NCBI GenBank assembly: GCA_021799485.1
Contig: JAJZAK010000024.1
Coordinates: forward strand, 1-34,132
Direction of reading: 5' to 3'
DNA: 34,132 nt
DNA from: a bacterium
GTDB taxonomy: Bacteria; Elusimicrobiota; Elusimicrobia; UBA1565; UBA9628
Shown piece by piece: positions 1 to 7,248 of this stretch. Both the position numbers and the translations under genes were made by a program. The notes beneath the pieces were generated by a model. It worked only from the letters and a program-made list of their open reading frames with translations, was not told the DNA's origin and searched no databases. Numbering within the stretch: position 1 is the first letter of the stretch; each line of letters opens with the position of its first letter.

Positions 1-1
1 G

Positions 2-1306
2 CCTCTTGAGCCGTTCCTTAAGCCGCTTCTCGTCGCCCTCGTCGCCCGGCTGGTAAAATTCGACGGGATCGGGCATGTAGAGCTGCGGCGTATAGTGGCC
101 GGGAAAATCGTGGGGATACCGATAGCCTTCGCCGTGGCCGCGCGTCTTGCGGTCCATGCTTGCGTCTCGGAGGTGATCGGGCACCTCGCGCGCCGGCCCC
201 GTCTGGGCTTCCTTTTCGGCGCGGGATAGCGCCATGTAGGCGGAGTTGGACTTCGGCGCGAGCGCGAGATAAACCGCCGCATGGGCCAAAGGGATCTTGG
301 CCTCGGGAAGCCCTATCCGCTCCGCCGCCTCGGAGGCCGCCTGGGCGACGAGCAGCGCGCGCGAGTCCGCGAGGCCCACGTCCTCCGACGCGGCGATCAC
401 GAGCCGGCGCGCGATGAAGCGCGGGTCCTCCCCGGCCGCGAGCATCTTCGCCATCCAATAGAGAGCGGCGTCGGGGTCCGACCCCCGCAGGGACTTGATG
501 AAGGCCGAGATATGGTCGTAGTGATCGTCGGACTTCTTGTCGTAGCGGATCATGCGCCGGCGCGCGCACTCCTCCGCGACGGCCCGATCGACGCGGCGAC
601 GGCCCGAGGAGTCGGGCTTGGTCGAGAGCGCCGCCAATTCCAGGGCATTGAGGAGCCGCCGCGCGTCTCCCTGGGAGCTTCTCAGGAGATGCCCGCGCGC
701 CTCCGCGGAAAGCTCGATCGCGAACGCTCCCACTCCGCGCGCCTCGTCCCTAAGCGCCCGATCGAGGATCGTCGCGAGCTCCTCCTCCGAAAGAGGCTTG
801 AACTCGAAGGCCGAGAGCCGAGAGAGGAGCGCGGCGTTGACGTAAAAGGAAGGATTCTCGGTCGTCAGCCCGATGAGCACCGCCTCCCCCCTCTCGACCG
901 CCGGCAAGAGAACGTCCTGCTGGGTGCGCGTGAAGTGGTGTATCTCGTCGATAAGAAGAAGGGTCCTTTCGCCCCGCGAGCTCCTTTCCCTCGCCTCCGC
1001 GAGAAGCCGACGCAGTTCGGGCGCCCCGGCGCTCACGGCGTTCATATCGACGACCGCGGCTTGGAGCCCGGCGGCGATCACCCGGACCAGCGCGGTCTTT
1101 CCCGTCCCCGGAGGCCCGAAGAAGATCGCCGAGGAGAACTTCCCGGCCTCGATCAAGCGCCGGAGCATCCGGCCCGGGCCGAGAAGATCCTCCTGCCCCA
1201 CGAACTCCGCAAGCTCGCGCGGGGCCATCCGAGCGGCCAGGGGAAGGTCCTTGGCCTCCCGGACCCCCTTCCCCGCGAAGGAGAAGAATTCCTGACGCGA
1301 ACTCAT
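2..1306 (-). CDS. rarA: RarA/MgsA-like replication-associated recombination AAA+ ATPase, 3' end cut by window edge
   Basis: RarA (MgsA) is a cytoplasmic clamp-loader-like AAA+ ATPase acting at stalled replication forks. The reading frame starts with ATG at 1306 and stays open to the left window edge (435 codons visible, close to the family's usual 420-450), so only a few C-terminal residues should be missing. Visible motifs are Walker A GPPGTGKT (about residues 64-71), Walker B LLLIDEIHHF (about 115-124), and the sensor-1 region TTENPSF typical of RarA. The later part carries the family signature around HYDHISAFIKSLRGSDPDAA and a C-terminal region with YPHDFPGHY. The start overlaps the zapA stop as ATGA, so it is translationally coupled as last visible gene of the infC-pheST-zapA run. 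A long plus-strand frame antisense to it has no family resemblance and is a GC-driven shadow. Confidence 0.93.
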   Translation of the reverse strand, partial: MSSRQEFFSFAGKGVREAKDLPLAARMAPRELAEFVGQEDLLGPGRMLRRLIEAGKFSSAIFFGPPGTGKTALVRVIAAGLQAAVVDMNAVSAGAPELRRLLAEARERSSRGERTLLLIDEIHHFTRTQQDVLLPAVERGEAVLIGLTTENPSFYVNAALLSRLSAFEFKPLSEEELATILDRALRDEARGVGAFAIELSAEARGHLLRSSQGDARRLLNALELAALSTKPDSSGRRRVDRAVAEECARRRMIRYDKKSDDHYDHISAFIKSLRGSDPDAALYWMAKMLAAGEDPRFIARRLVIAASEDVGLADSRALLVAQAASEAAERIGLPEAKIPLAHAAVYLALAPKSNSAYMALSRAEKEAQTGPAREVPDHLRDASMDRKTRGHGEGYRYPHDFPGHYTPQLYMPDPVEFYQPGDEGDEKRLKERLKR

Positions 1307-1599
1307 TTCCTCGCGCCGGAAAGGGCCTTGCGCAAACGCAGCGCCATCGCCTCCATCTTCGTCTCGACGAAGCGCTCGTTGTCGGACGAGGCGCCCTTGA
1401 GCTTGTAATTGTCGGCGGCGTAATAAATCGCGGTGAGGATCGCGAGCTTGGCGCTGTCGGCGATATTCCGGTTCTGGCGGGCCAAATCCTCCATCCGATC
1501 CTGCACGTCCTTGGCGAGCGATGCGATCTCGATCTGGGTGAGCCCCTCGATCTCGACCGCGACGCGGCTCTTGAAGATCTCGATGTCGACGGGGCCCAT
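1303..1599 (-). CDS. zapA: Cell division protein ZapA
   Basis: 98 residues matching ZapA, which binds and bundles FtsZ at the division septum. The N-terminal part (MGPVDIEIFKSRVAVEIEG) fits the small beta domain, followed by a helix with the family pattern LTQIEIASLAKDVQDRMEDL and a long C-terminal helix with the NIADSAKLAILTAIYYAADNY core. The length fits the family (85-110). It lies 12 nt after the ZapB-like coiled-coil gene and its stop overlaps the rarA start by 4 nt. ZapA next to pheT in the infC-pheST cluster is a common bacterial arrangement, which supports the call. No strong Shine-Dalgarno is visible, so coupling to the upstream gene is likely. Confidence 0.85.
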   Translation of the reverse strand: MGPVDIEIFKSRVAVEIEGLTQIEIASLAKDVQDRMEDLARQNRNIADSAKLAILTAIYYAADNYKLKGASSDNERFVETKMEAMALRLRKALSGARK

Positions 1600-1611
1600 G
1601 TCAGCGGCGAA

Positions 1612-1848
1612 TCATCCCGCCACCTTCGCGAGCTTGCGCGAGAGCCTCTCGAGCCTCGCGCGCAGAGCCTCCCGGCGGCGGCCTTCCGAGGCGAACCGCC
1701 TCAACTCGTCCTTAAGCCTGGCATTCTCGCCGGAAAGCCTCTCCTGGTCGCGCCTGAGCTTGACGGTTTCCGCCACGAGCTTTTCCATCTCGGCGGCGGC
1801 CTCTTCGATCGCCTCCTCCAGGCGCTTCACGGTCGCATGGGGGATCAT
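1612..1848 (-). CDS. Small coiled-coil protein, ZapB-like
   Basis: 78 residues, almost entirely a predicted coiled coil with regular heptads of Leu and Ala (KRLEEAIEEAAAEMEKLVAE, then LRRDQERLSGENARLKDEL). The composition is highly charged (E/R/K) with no membrane segment, so it should be cytoplasmic. Size, coiled-coil nature and position directly before zapA fit ZapB-like division proteins, which join ZapA at the Z-ring; coiled coils cannot be assigned by composition alone, so the name is inference. It lies 17 nt downstream of pheT and 12 nt upstream of zapA in the same operon. Confidence 0.7.
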   Translation of the reverse strand: MIPHATVKRLEEAIEEAAAEMEKLVAETVKLRRDQERLSGENARLKDELRRFASEGRRREALRARLERLSRKLAKVAG

Positions 1849-1865
1849 GGTGATGTCCGGCTTTT

Positions 1866-4310
1866 CTACTCTCGCAGCTTCGCGCCGAGGCCGCGGGTGA
1901 GCCGGCCCAGGATTTTGGAGACGGCGGCGGAGACTTCGACGTCGGTCAGCGTTCTGTCGGGCGCGCCGAAATAAAGCCTCAACGTGAGGCTGCGAAGCCC
2001 CTCGGGGATGCCGCGGCCGGCGAACTCATCCGCGAGCTCCCAGGAGGAAAGCTCCCGCGCTCCGGCGTCTCCCAAGGCCCCGGAAACGTCGGCCCAGCGG
2101 ACGGAGGCCGGGATGAGGATCGAGAGATCGCGCCAGGAGCCCTGGAAAGGGGACGGCGCCTTGAAGCGCCGCCCGGCGCGCCTCCGCGCGCCGGGCGTCA
2201 GGGGCTCCAGGTCGACCTCAAAGAGAAGGACTCCCCCCGGCTCGAGATCGAAGGCGCGGGCGACCGCCGGCCTCGCGATCCCGTAGGCTCCCAGGACCCG
2301 GGAGGCGCCCTCCCCCGCGAGGAAGCGGGCCGCGCCAGCGTGATAGAAGATCCCTTCGGCGAAACCCGCCGGAGCCGCGTCGCGCCAGCGGCCTTCCGGA
2401 ATCCCGGGCGTCACATCCTCGACAATCCCCTTGAGATCGAAGAAATCGGGAGCCCTCGTCCGGGACTTGTCCCAATAGCGCGGGGGCATCGAGCCCATGA
2501 CGATCCCGGCGAGCCTCTCGCGGCCCCGGGGCTTTCCGTCAGGGCCCGTCTCGTAGGCCTCGCCGATCTCGAAAAGCCGCAGAAAGGGCGCCCCGCGGTT
2601 GGCGTTGCGCCGCGCGGCCTCGAGCAGTCCGATAAGAAGGGTCGGCCGCAGATGCTCCCATTCGTCCGAGACCGGATTGACAAGGCGGGGGAAGCGCCGA
2701 TCCGCCGGGTAGCCCGCCCGATCGAGCGACGCTCGCGACAGGAAATCGTAGTGATAGGCCTCGAAAAATCCCAAGTTTGAAAGCCGCGAGCGCAAGGCGC
2801 GGCGGGCCTCCTGAGCCGGCGGAATCGCGGCGGGCCCCGGCGTGAAGCGGTGGAGCCTCGAGGGGATGCGGTCGAAGCCGTAGAAACGCGCCACCTCCTC
2901 GGCCACGTCGCAAATCTCCGCCAGGTCCGGACGCCACGTCGGCGGCGCCAGCGTGAAGGCGTCGCCGCTTCGACTGAAACTCGCCGCGACGGTCTTTAAG
3001 AGCGGCTCCATCTTGTCCGCGGGGATGTCGGCGCCAAGGACGGCGTTGAGCCGCGAAAGGCTGAATCGCACCGCGGGGGGGGCCGTCGCCTCTTTGCCGG
3101 CGAAGGTCGCCCCGGCGATTCGGGGCGGGGCGCCGCCCGCTTTTCCGGAGGGCCGGCATGCGTCAAGGATGATCCGCACCGCCCTCAAGGCCGACTCGCG
3201 CAGACCGCCCGGATCGACGCCGCGCTCGAAGCGGTAGCTCGATTCCGAGCCGAGACGAAGAAACCTCGACGCCTTCCGGATCGCGCGGGGAAGGAAAGAG
3301 GCCGATTCGAGAAAGACCCGCGTGGTGCGCTCCGACACCGCCGATTTCCCGCCTCCCATGACGCCCGCGATCGCGGCCGGCGCGGACTTGTCCGCGATGA
3401 CGAGGCAGGACGGATTGAGGGCATAATCCTTGCCATCAAGGGCCGCGACGCTCTCGCCCTCGCGCGCCCATCGCACATGGATCTCCCCCCCCGCGATCCG
3501 GTCCGCGTCGAAAGCGTGGAGGGGCTGCCCCACGTCCCAGAGGACGTAGTTCGAGGCGTCGACCAAGACGTTCGTCGCCTTGGCGCCGAGGGCCGAGAGG
3601 CGCCGCGAAAGCCACGCCGGGCTCGGTTTTGCCGAGACCCCGTCGATGAGAAGGCCTAGATAGGCGGGACAGGCCTCCGGAGCGTCGAGAAAAACGGGGA
3701 AAGCAGGGCTCGACTCCGGCAGGCGCGGCAAATCCGGGGCGGGCTTGAGCGTCAAGCCGCGCAGAGCCGCGATCTCTCGGGCAAGCCCCCGATGCGAGAG
3801 GCAGTCAGGACGATTCGGGGTCACGTCGACGTCGAGGACGGCGTCCGGCGGAGAGCCCAGCTTCCCCGAGAGGTCCGTCCCGGGCTCCAGCGCGGACTCG
3901 AGGACAAGAATGCCGTCCTGGGGGTCCTCGGGCAAGCCCAACTCGGGGGCCGAGCAGATCATGCCCTGGGACTCCACGCCCCGGATGCGGGCGCGGGCGA
4001 TCGCCCGGCCCCCGGGAAGAACCGCGCCCACTCGGGCCAAGGCCACCGTCTGCCCCGCCTTGACGTTGGGCGCCCCGCACACGACCGCGAGGACGGAACC
4101 TCCGTCCTGGACCGAGCAAACGGAGAGACGGTCGGCGTTCGGATGCTTCTCCACGGAAACGACCTTCGCGGCGACGACGCTCTGAAACGACGCGCCGAGG
4201 GTTTTGACTTCCACGACCTCGAATCCAAGCCTTAAAAGATCCTCGGCCAGGCGGCCGGCGTCGGCGTCCAGCGGGGCATGATCCTCGAGCCAGGAGAGCA
4301 GAAACTTCAT
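1866..4310 (-). CDS. pheT: Phenylalanyl-tRNA synthetase beta subunit
   Basis: 814 residues, the normal length for bacterial PheT. With PheS it forms the alpha2-beta2 enzyme charging tRNA-Phe in the cytoplasm. Domains in order: an N-terminal tRNA-binding OB domain (about 40-150, with HPNADRLSVC and CGAPNVKAGQ), the B3/B4 editing domain (about 210-385), the B5 domain (about 400-480), the catalytic-like core with PVSDEWEHLRPTLL, and the C-terminal FDX-ACB anticodon-binding domain (about 715-812, beginning at FKAPSPFQGSWRDLS). The ATG at 4310 overlaps the pheS stop as ATGA, the usual coupling for equimolar subunits. Confidence 0.98.
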   Translation of the reverse strand: MKFLLSWLEDHAPLDADAGRLAEDLLRLGFEVVEVKTLGASFQSVVAAKVVSVEKHPNADRLSVCSVQDGGSVLAVVCGAPNVKAGQTVALARVGAVLPGGRAIARARIRGVESQGMICSAPELGLPEDPQDGILVLESALEPGTDLSGKLGSPPDAVLDVDVTPNRPDCLSHRGLAREIAALRGLTLKPAPDLPRLPESSPAFPVFLDAPEACPAYLGLLIDGVSAKPSPAWLSRRLSALGAKATNVLVDASNYVLWDVGQPLHAFDADRIAGGEIHVRWAREGESVAALDGKDYALNPSCLVIADKSAPAAIAGVMGGGKSAVSERTTRVFLESASFLPRAIRKASRFLRLGSESSYRFERGVDPGGLRESALRAVRIILDACRPSGKAGGAPPRIAGATFAGKEATAPPAVRFSLSRLNAVLGADIPADKMEPLLKTVAASFSRSGDAFTLAPPTWRPDLAEICDVAEEVARFYGFDRIPSRLHRFTPGPAAIPPAQEARRALRSRLSNLGFFEAYHYDFLSRASLDRAGYPADRRFPRLVNPVSDEWEHLRPTLLIGLLEAARRNANRGAPFLRLFEIGEAYETGPDGKPRGRERLAGIVMGSMPPRYWDKSRTRAPDFFDLKGIVEDVTPGIPEGRWRDAAPAGFAEGIFYHAGAARFLAGEGASRVLGAYGIARPAVARAFDLEPGGVLLFEVDLEPLTPGARRRAGRRFKAPSPFQGSWRDLSILIPASVRWADVSGALGDAGARELSSWELADEFAGRGIPEGLRSLTLRLYFGAPDRTLTDVEVSAAVSKILGRLTRGLGAKLRE

Positions 4311-5365
4311 CCGGCGAACTGCCCCAGGACCCTCAAGTCATTTTCGTAAAAAGCGCGGATGTCCTGGACGCCCCATCGCAGCATCGCGATGCGCTCGACT
4401 CCCATGCCGAAGGCGAACCCCGACCAGCGCTCCGGGTCCACCCCGCAGGATTTGAGCACGTTCGGATGGACGACGCCAGAGCCCAGCATCTCGATGTAGC
4501 CCGTCCGCTTGCAAAGGCCGCAGCCGGCCCCGCGGCAGACGAAGCATTCGACGTCCACCTCGGCGGAGGGCTCCGTGAAGGGGAAATACGACGGCCTGAA
4601 CCGCAGCTTTGTCTCGGGGCCGAGCAAGGCCTTGAGGAAGACCTCCAAGGTCCCCTTCAAATCCGAGAAGCCGATCCCCTCGTCGACGCAGAGGCCTTCG
4701 ATCTGGTGGAACACCGCCGAGTGAGTCGCATCGACGTTTTCTCGGCGAAAAACCCTTCCCGGAGAGAAGATTCTCAGCGGCGGCGGCCTTTTTTCCAGCT
4801 CGCGGCCCTGGACCGGGGACGTATGGGTCCTCAAGACAAGGCCCTCCGAGCCCTCCAAGTAAAAGGTGTCCATGAGGTCTCGCGACGGGTGATGCTCCGG
4901 GATGTTGAGAACCTCGAAATTATAGCGCTCCGTCTCGATGAGCGGGCCTTCGGCCCACTCAAACCCCAGGCTCAGCAAAATCCCTGCGATTTCCTCGATC
5001 GTCTGCGTCAGGGGGTGGAGCCCTCCGCGCGGCGGCGGATAGCCCGGAAGCGTCGGGTCGTTGAAGAGAGGCTTGAGCGCCTCCTGGTCCAGCGTCTCCG
5101 TCAGTTCGCCCATCCGGAGCTTCGCCGCCTCCTCGATCGAACGCTTCAACTCCTGCGCCCGAGGCCCCAAGCGCCTCTTATCATCGAGCGGAAGCTCTCC
5201 CAGCTCCCGCAAGAGAAGCGCCAGCGTCCCCTTGCGTCCCAGGAAGGAGACGCGGACCCGCTCGATCTCGTCAAGGCTCGCGGCCTTTTCGACGGCGGCG
5301 CGCTCGCCCCCTTCCCATCCCGCGATGACGGCCGCGAGGCGGGTTTCCCAATCCTTCGCGGGCAT
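4307..5365 (-). CDS. pheS: Phenylalanyl-tRNA synthetase alpha subunit
   Basis: 352 residues, the normal length for PheS, the catalytic subunit. The N-terminal coiled-coil arm (about 1-90, with SFLGRKGTLALLLRELG) binds tRNA. The class II catalytic domain follows, with motif 2 around FHQIEGLCVDE and motif 3 around GFAFGMGVERIAML near the C-terminus. The cysteine cluster CFVCRGAGCGLC (about 274-285) is the Zn-knuckle-like insertion found in many bacterial PheS. The gene sits 12 nt after rplT and overlaps pheT by 4 nt. No Shine-Dalgarno is obvious before the ATG. Confidence 0.98.
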   Translation of the reverse strand: MPAKDWETRLAAVIAGWEGGERAAVEKAASLDEIERVRVSFLGRKGTLALLLRELGELPLDDKRRLGPRAQELKRSIEEAAKLRMGELTETLDQEALKPLFNDPTLPGYPPPRGGLHPLTQTIEEIAGILLSLGFEWAEGPLIETERYNFEVLNIPEHHPSRDLMDTFYLEGSEGLVLRTHTSPVQGRELEKRPPPLRIFSPGRVFRRENVDATHSAVFHQIEGLCVDEGIGFSDLKGTLEVFLKALLGPETKLRFRPSYFPFTEPSAEVDVECFVCRGAGCGLCKRTGYIEMLGSGVVHPNVLKSCGVDPERWSGFAFGMGVERIAMLRWGVQDIRAFYENDLRVLGQFAG

Positions 5366-5377
5366 GGCGCGCCGGCG

Positions 5378-5731
5378 TTACGCCGACCGCGGTTTCGCGA
5401 GCTCGACGAGCTTTTTGAAGGAAGCGCCGTCCTGCACGGCCATCTGCGCCAGCATCTTCCTATTCAAGGCGACGCCGGCCTTTTTGAGGCCGCCCAAGAA
5501 GACGCTGTAGCTCATGCCCTGCTCGCGGCAGGCGGCGTTGATGCGGGTGATCCACAGGGATCGGAAATCCCCCTTCTTGTCCTTGCGGCCGACATAGGAG
5601 GCCGCGAGGGATCGCTCGACCTGCTGCTTGACCTGGCGCCATTTGCGGCTCTTGTCCCCGTAGAAGCCCTTGGCGAGGCGGAACTTCTTTTTCTTGTGCC
5701 GACGAGTGGTGACGCCGCTTTTGATTCTCAT
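5378..5731 (-). CDS. rplT: 50S ribosomal protein L20
   Basis: 117 residues, the standard length for bL20. The basic N-terminus (VTTRRHKKKKFRLAKGFYG) and the C-terminal globular domain (LWITRINAACREQGMSY, FLGGLKKAGVALNRKML) are diagnostic. L20 is needed early in 50S assembly and in many bacteria represses its own operon by binding mRNA; I see no obvious L20-binding pseudoknot here. The ATG lies 2 nt after the rpmI stop with no Shine-Dalgarno, so it probably depends on coupling to rpmI. Confidence 0.98.
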   Translation of the reverse strand: MRIKSGVTTRRHKKKKFRLAKGFYGDKSRKWRQVKQQVERSLAASYVGRKDKKGDFRSLWITRINAACREQGMSYSVFLGGLKKAGVALNRKMLAQMAVQDGASFKKLVELAKPRSA

Positions 5732-5733
5732 GA

Positions 5734-5931
5734 TTAAGCGTAGGGAAGGAAGCGTTCCAGGATTTTGTCCTGCGTCTCCGTCACCGTGTTCTTGCCGCGA
5801 AGAAACCGTCCCCGCTTGGCGGACATAGGCGTCAGGAGATGGCGCAAGCCGGCCCTCTTGTGCCGGAAATGGCCGGTCGCCGTTCGGCGGAATCTTTTCT
5901 TGGCACCGCTATGCGATCTTAGTTTTGGCAT
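5734..5931 (-). CDS. rpmI: 50S ribosomal protein L35
   Basis: 65 residues, the exact family length for bL35. MPKLRSHSGAKKRF at the N-terminus and HLLTPMSAKRGRFLRG in the middle are signature stretches. It is a basic cytoplasmic protein of the large subunit, encoded 7 nt after infC and 2 nt before rplT in the classic infC-rpmI-rplT order. Confidence 0.97.
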   Translation of the reverse strand: MPKLRSHSGAKKRFRRTATGHFRHKRAGLRHLLTPMSAKRGRFLRGKNTVTETQDKILERFLPYA

Positions 5932-5938
5932 GTTTTTA

Positions 5939-6463
5939 TTATGCGTGCTTGGGAACCAGGGTCATCGAGAGGCGGTTGCGATCCATGCTCGGCGCCTGCT
6001 CAACGATCGAGAAAGCGGCCAGCCTTTCGCGCACCGCCGTCAAAAGCTTGAACCCGATGTCCTTGTGCTCCACCTCCCGCCCCCGGAAAACGACGGTGAT
6101 CCGCACCTTGTCATTCTCCTGGAGAAATTCCTCCATGTGCTTCATCTTGGTTTCCAAATCATGGGCCCCGATTCCCGGCCGGAACCTGACTTCCTTCAAA
6201 AAACCCGCTTTCTGCTTCTTGCGCGCCTCCCGAGCCTTCTTTTCCTGGGAGTAGCGGAACTTCGCGAAATCGAGCAGCTTGCAGACCGGAGGATTCGCCA
6301 GCGGAGCGATCTCCACCAAGTCCAAGCCGCGGCTTCTCGCCAGAGCGATGGCCTCGGAGAGCGGCCGCACGCCGACCTGGCTTCCGTCCGAGTCAATGAG
6401 CCGAACGTTCGATGCGGTGATGCGAAGGTTGACGCGCGGCGCGCCCCTGTCTAAGTCCTTGAT
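5939..6463 (-). CDS. infC: Translation initiation factor IF-3, probable ATC start
   Basis: IF-3 binds the 30S subunit and checks start codon-anticodon pairing. The N-domain (RVNLRITASNVRLIDSDG) and the C-domain (KEVRFRPGIGAHDLETKM, VFRGREVEHKD) are clear. No ATG lies at the N-terminus. The frame can be read upstream to a TTG at 6529, but that codon overlaps a good promoter (-35 at 6543-6548, -10 at 6520-6525), so it would fall before the transcript start. The likely start is ATC at 6463-6461, preceded by AAGGAG (6480-6475) at 11 nt. This gives 174 residues, the typical IF-3 length, and aligns with the N-terminus of other IF-3 proteins. Rare AUU/AUC/AUA starts on infC are known and let IF-3 repress its own translation. 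The 11-nt spacing is slightly long. Confidence 0.93.
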   Translation of the reverse strand: MKDLDRGAPRVNLRITASNVRLIDSDGSQVGVRPLSEAIALARSRGLDLVEIAPLANPPVCKLLDFAKFRYSQEKKAREARKKQKAGFLKEVRFRPGIGAHDLETKMKHMEEFLQENDKVRITVVFRGREVEHKDIGFKLLTAVRERLAAFSIVEQAPSMDRNRLSMTLVPKHA

Positions 6464-6474
6464 GGGATCAGACG

Positions 6475-6480
6475 CTCCTT
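6475..6480 (-). promoter_or_regulatory. Shine-Dalgarno site deciding the infC start
   Basis: AAGGAG on the minus strand lies 11 nt upstream of the in-frame ATC at 6463. It is the only good ribosome-binding site in this leader and supports the rare ATC start over the TTG at 6529. Confidence 0.6.
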
Positions 6481-6519
6481 CGAGTAACCGCCGTCGCCGT
6501 CCTTGAAAACATCGGAGCA

Positions 6520-6548
6520 ACGATATCAACTTTGCCGCGATCCGTCAA
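6520..6548 (-). promoter_or_regulatory. Promoter of the infC-rpmI-rplT-pheST operon
   Basis: On the minus strand TTGACG (6548-6543) is followed after exactly 17 nt by TATCGT (6525-6520), a good sigma-70-type match. The transcript would start near 6513, giving a leader of about 50 nt before the proposed ATC start at 6463. It lies between the tRNA-Ser 3' end and infC, so infC need not depend on the tRNA promoter. Confidence 0.6.
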
Positions 6549-6575
6549 GGCGATGATGGCAACGGGCGCCTCTCT

Positions 6576-6662
6576 CGGAAGGGGGGGGATTCGAACCCCC
6601 GAGGGCTGTGACACCCTAACGGTTTTCGAGACCGTCCGTTTCAACCGCTCACGCACCCTTCC
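6576..6662 (-). tRNA. tRNA-Ser(CGA)
   Basis: An 87-nt class II tRNA on the minus strand. The acceptor arm GGAAGGG (6662-6656) pairs with CCCTTCC (6583-6577), and the discriminator base is G at 6576. The anticodon stem ACGGT/ACCGT encloses the loop CTCGAAA, with anticodon CGA at 6628-6626. A long variable arm with an AGGG/CCCT stem is typical of tRNA-Ser. The T arm is GGGGG-TTCGAAT-CCCCC. The 3' CCA is not encoded and must be added by a nucleotidyltransferase. It sits directly upstream of the infC promoter and downstream of the PqqD-like gene. Confidence 0.96.
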
Positions 6663-6826
6663 ATGAGATCGCGACGGCGGAAGCCGAGGCCACAACCGAT
6701 TTTTTCGCGCCATCCCGGCGGGATTGCCGGGCCGCTGCTTAGGGCTCGTTACGGAACAAGTGACGCACTTCGCCGGGGCGAGGGGATGCCGCCGTCGCCG
6801 CGTCGCCGCTTCTGCCGTCGTGGTCC
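6663..6826. other. Intergenic region between PqqD-like gene and tRNA-Ser
   Basis: 164 bases with no convincing gene. A perfect hairpin CCCGGC-N6-GCCGGG lies at 6714-6731. On the minus strand no T-run follows, so it is not a clear intrinsic terminator. No good tRNA promoter is visible. Confidence 0.4.
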
Positions 6827-7117
6827 TTACGCAGCCTTGGGCTCGAGGATCTTGTTCTTGACCATGTCGCGCACGACCGCATCGATGTCCTTGCGCGCCT
6901 GCTTGTCCTCGACCTCGTAATCCTCGCAGAGCGCGGATGCGATTTCATCCAGCGACTGCCCCTTCCCCAGCCTCTCCCACACGAAAGCGCCGACCTCGTT
7001 AAGCGAATAATAGGCGCTCGTATTGAGATCAAGGACGACGATCTCCTCGGCAACCCGCCGCCATGCCACGTGATCGGCATGCTTGTATATGGGCGCCGAG
7101 GGGTTCTTGTCAGCCAT
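6827..7117 (-). CDS. PqqD-like (RiPP recognition element-type) small protein
   Basis: 96 residues from ATG at 7117, chosen because GGAGGC (7126-7121) sits just upstream; the frame could extend upstream but without such a site. The protein has the PqqD/RRE fold pattern: DHVAWRRVAEEIVVLDLNTS, then YYSLNEVGAFVWERLGKGQS and a helical C-terminus with IASALCEDYEVEDKQARKDI. PqqD-type proteins bind peptide substrates for radical SAM or other RiPP enzymes; in many genomes single-domain copies also occur far from any such enzyme. No radical SAM enzyme or precursor peptide is near, so the substrate is unknown. A -10 TATAAT (7174-7169) lies 51 nt upstream. Strand and spacing make it a single-gene unit; the tRNA-Ser follows 164 nt downstream. 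Confidence 0.82.
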   Translation of the reverse strand: MADKNPSAPIYKHADHVAWRRVAEEIVVLDLNTSAYYSLNEVGAFVWERLGKGQSLDEIASALCEDYEVEDKQARKDIDAVVRDMVKNKILEPKAA

Positions 7118-7168
7118 AGTGCCTCCAGAAATGGTGTTCGGCCGGATACGGGCCGATTGACGATCCGT

Positions 7169-7174
7169 ATTATA
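7169..7174 (-). promoter_or_regulatory. Consensus -10 box for the PqqD-like gene
   Basis: TATAAT on the minus strand, inside a perfect short inverted repeat CGTAT-A-ATACG. There is no good -35 at 16-18 nt upstream, so the promoter may need an activator. A weak plus-strand promoter (TTGACG at 7157-7162, 17 nt, TAAAGA at 7180-7185) for the divergent gene at 7249 overlaps it. Confidence 0.45.
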
Positions 7175-7248
7175 CGACATAAAGAGGAAAATGATACGAT
7201 GGCTCGCGCAGGTCATGGAGTTCCCTCCGAAGCCCGCGCGCGAGCCCT

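Noticed and set aside
281-1408. 375-codon plus-strand frame antisense to rarA/zapA
   Set aside because: It covers a convincing RarA frame on the other strand, has Arg/Pro/Gly-rich translation and no family resemblance; long antisense frames are expected at this GC content.
1612-1848. 6S RNA next to zapA, as in proteobacteria
   Set aside because: The bases downstream of zapA are rarA coding sequence, overlapping the zapA stop; no room for an RNA gene.
6714-6731. GC-rich hairpin between the PqqD-like gene and tRNA-Ser as intrinsic terminator
   Set aside because: On the minus strand no T-run follows the stem; the nearest T-run lies on the wrong side.
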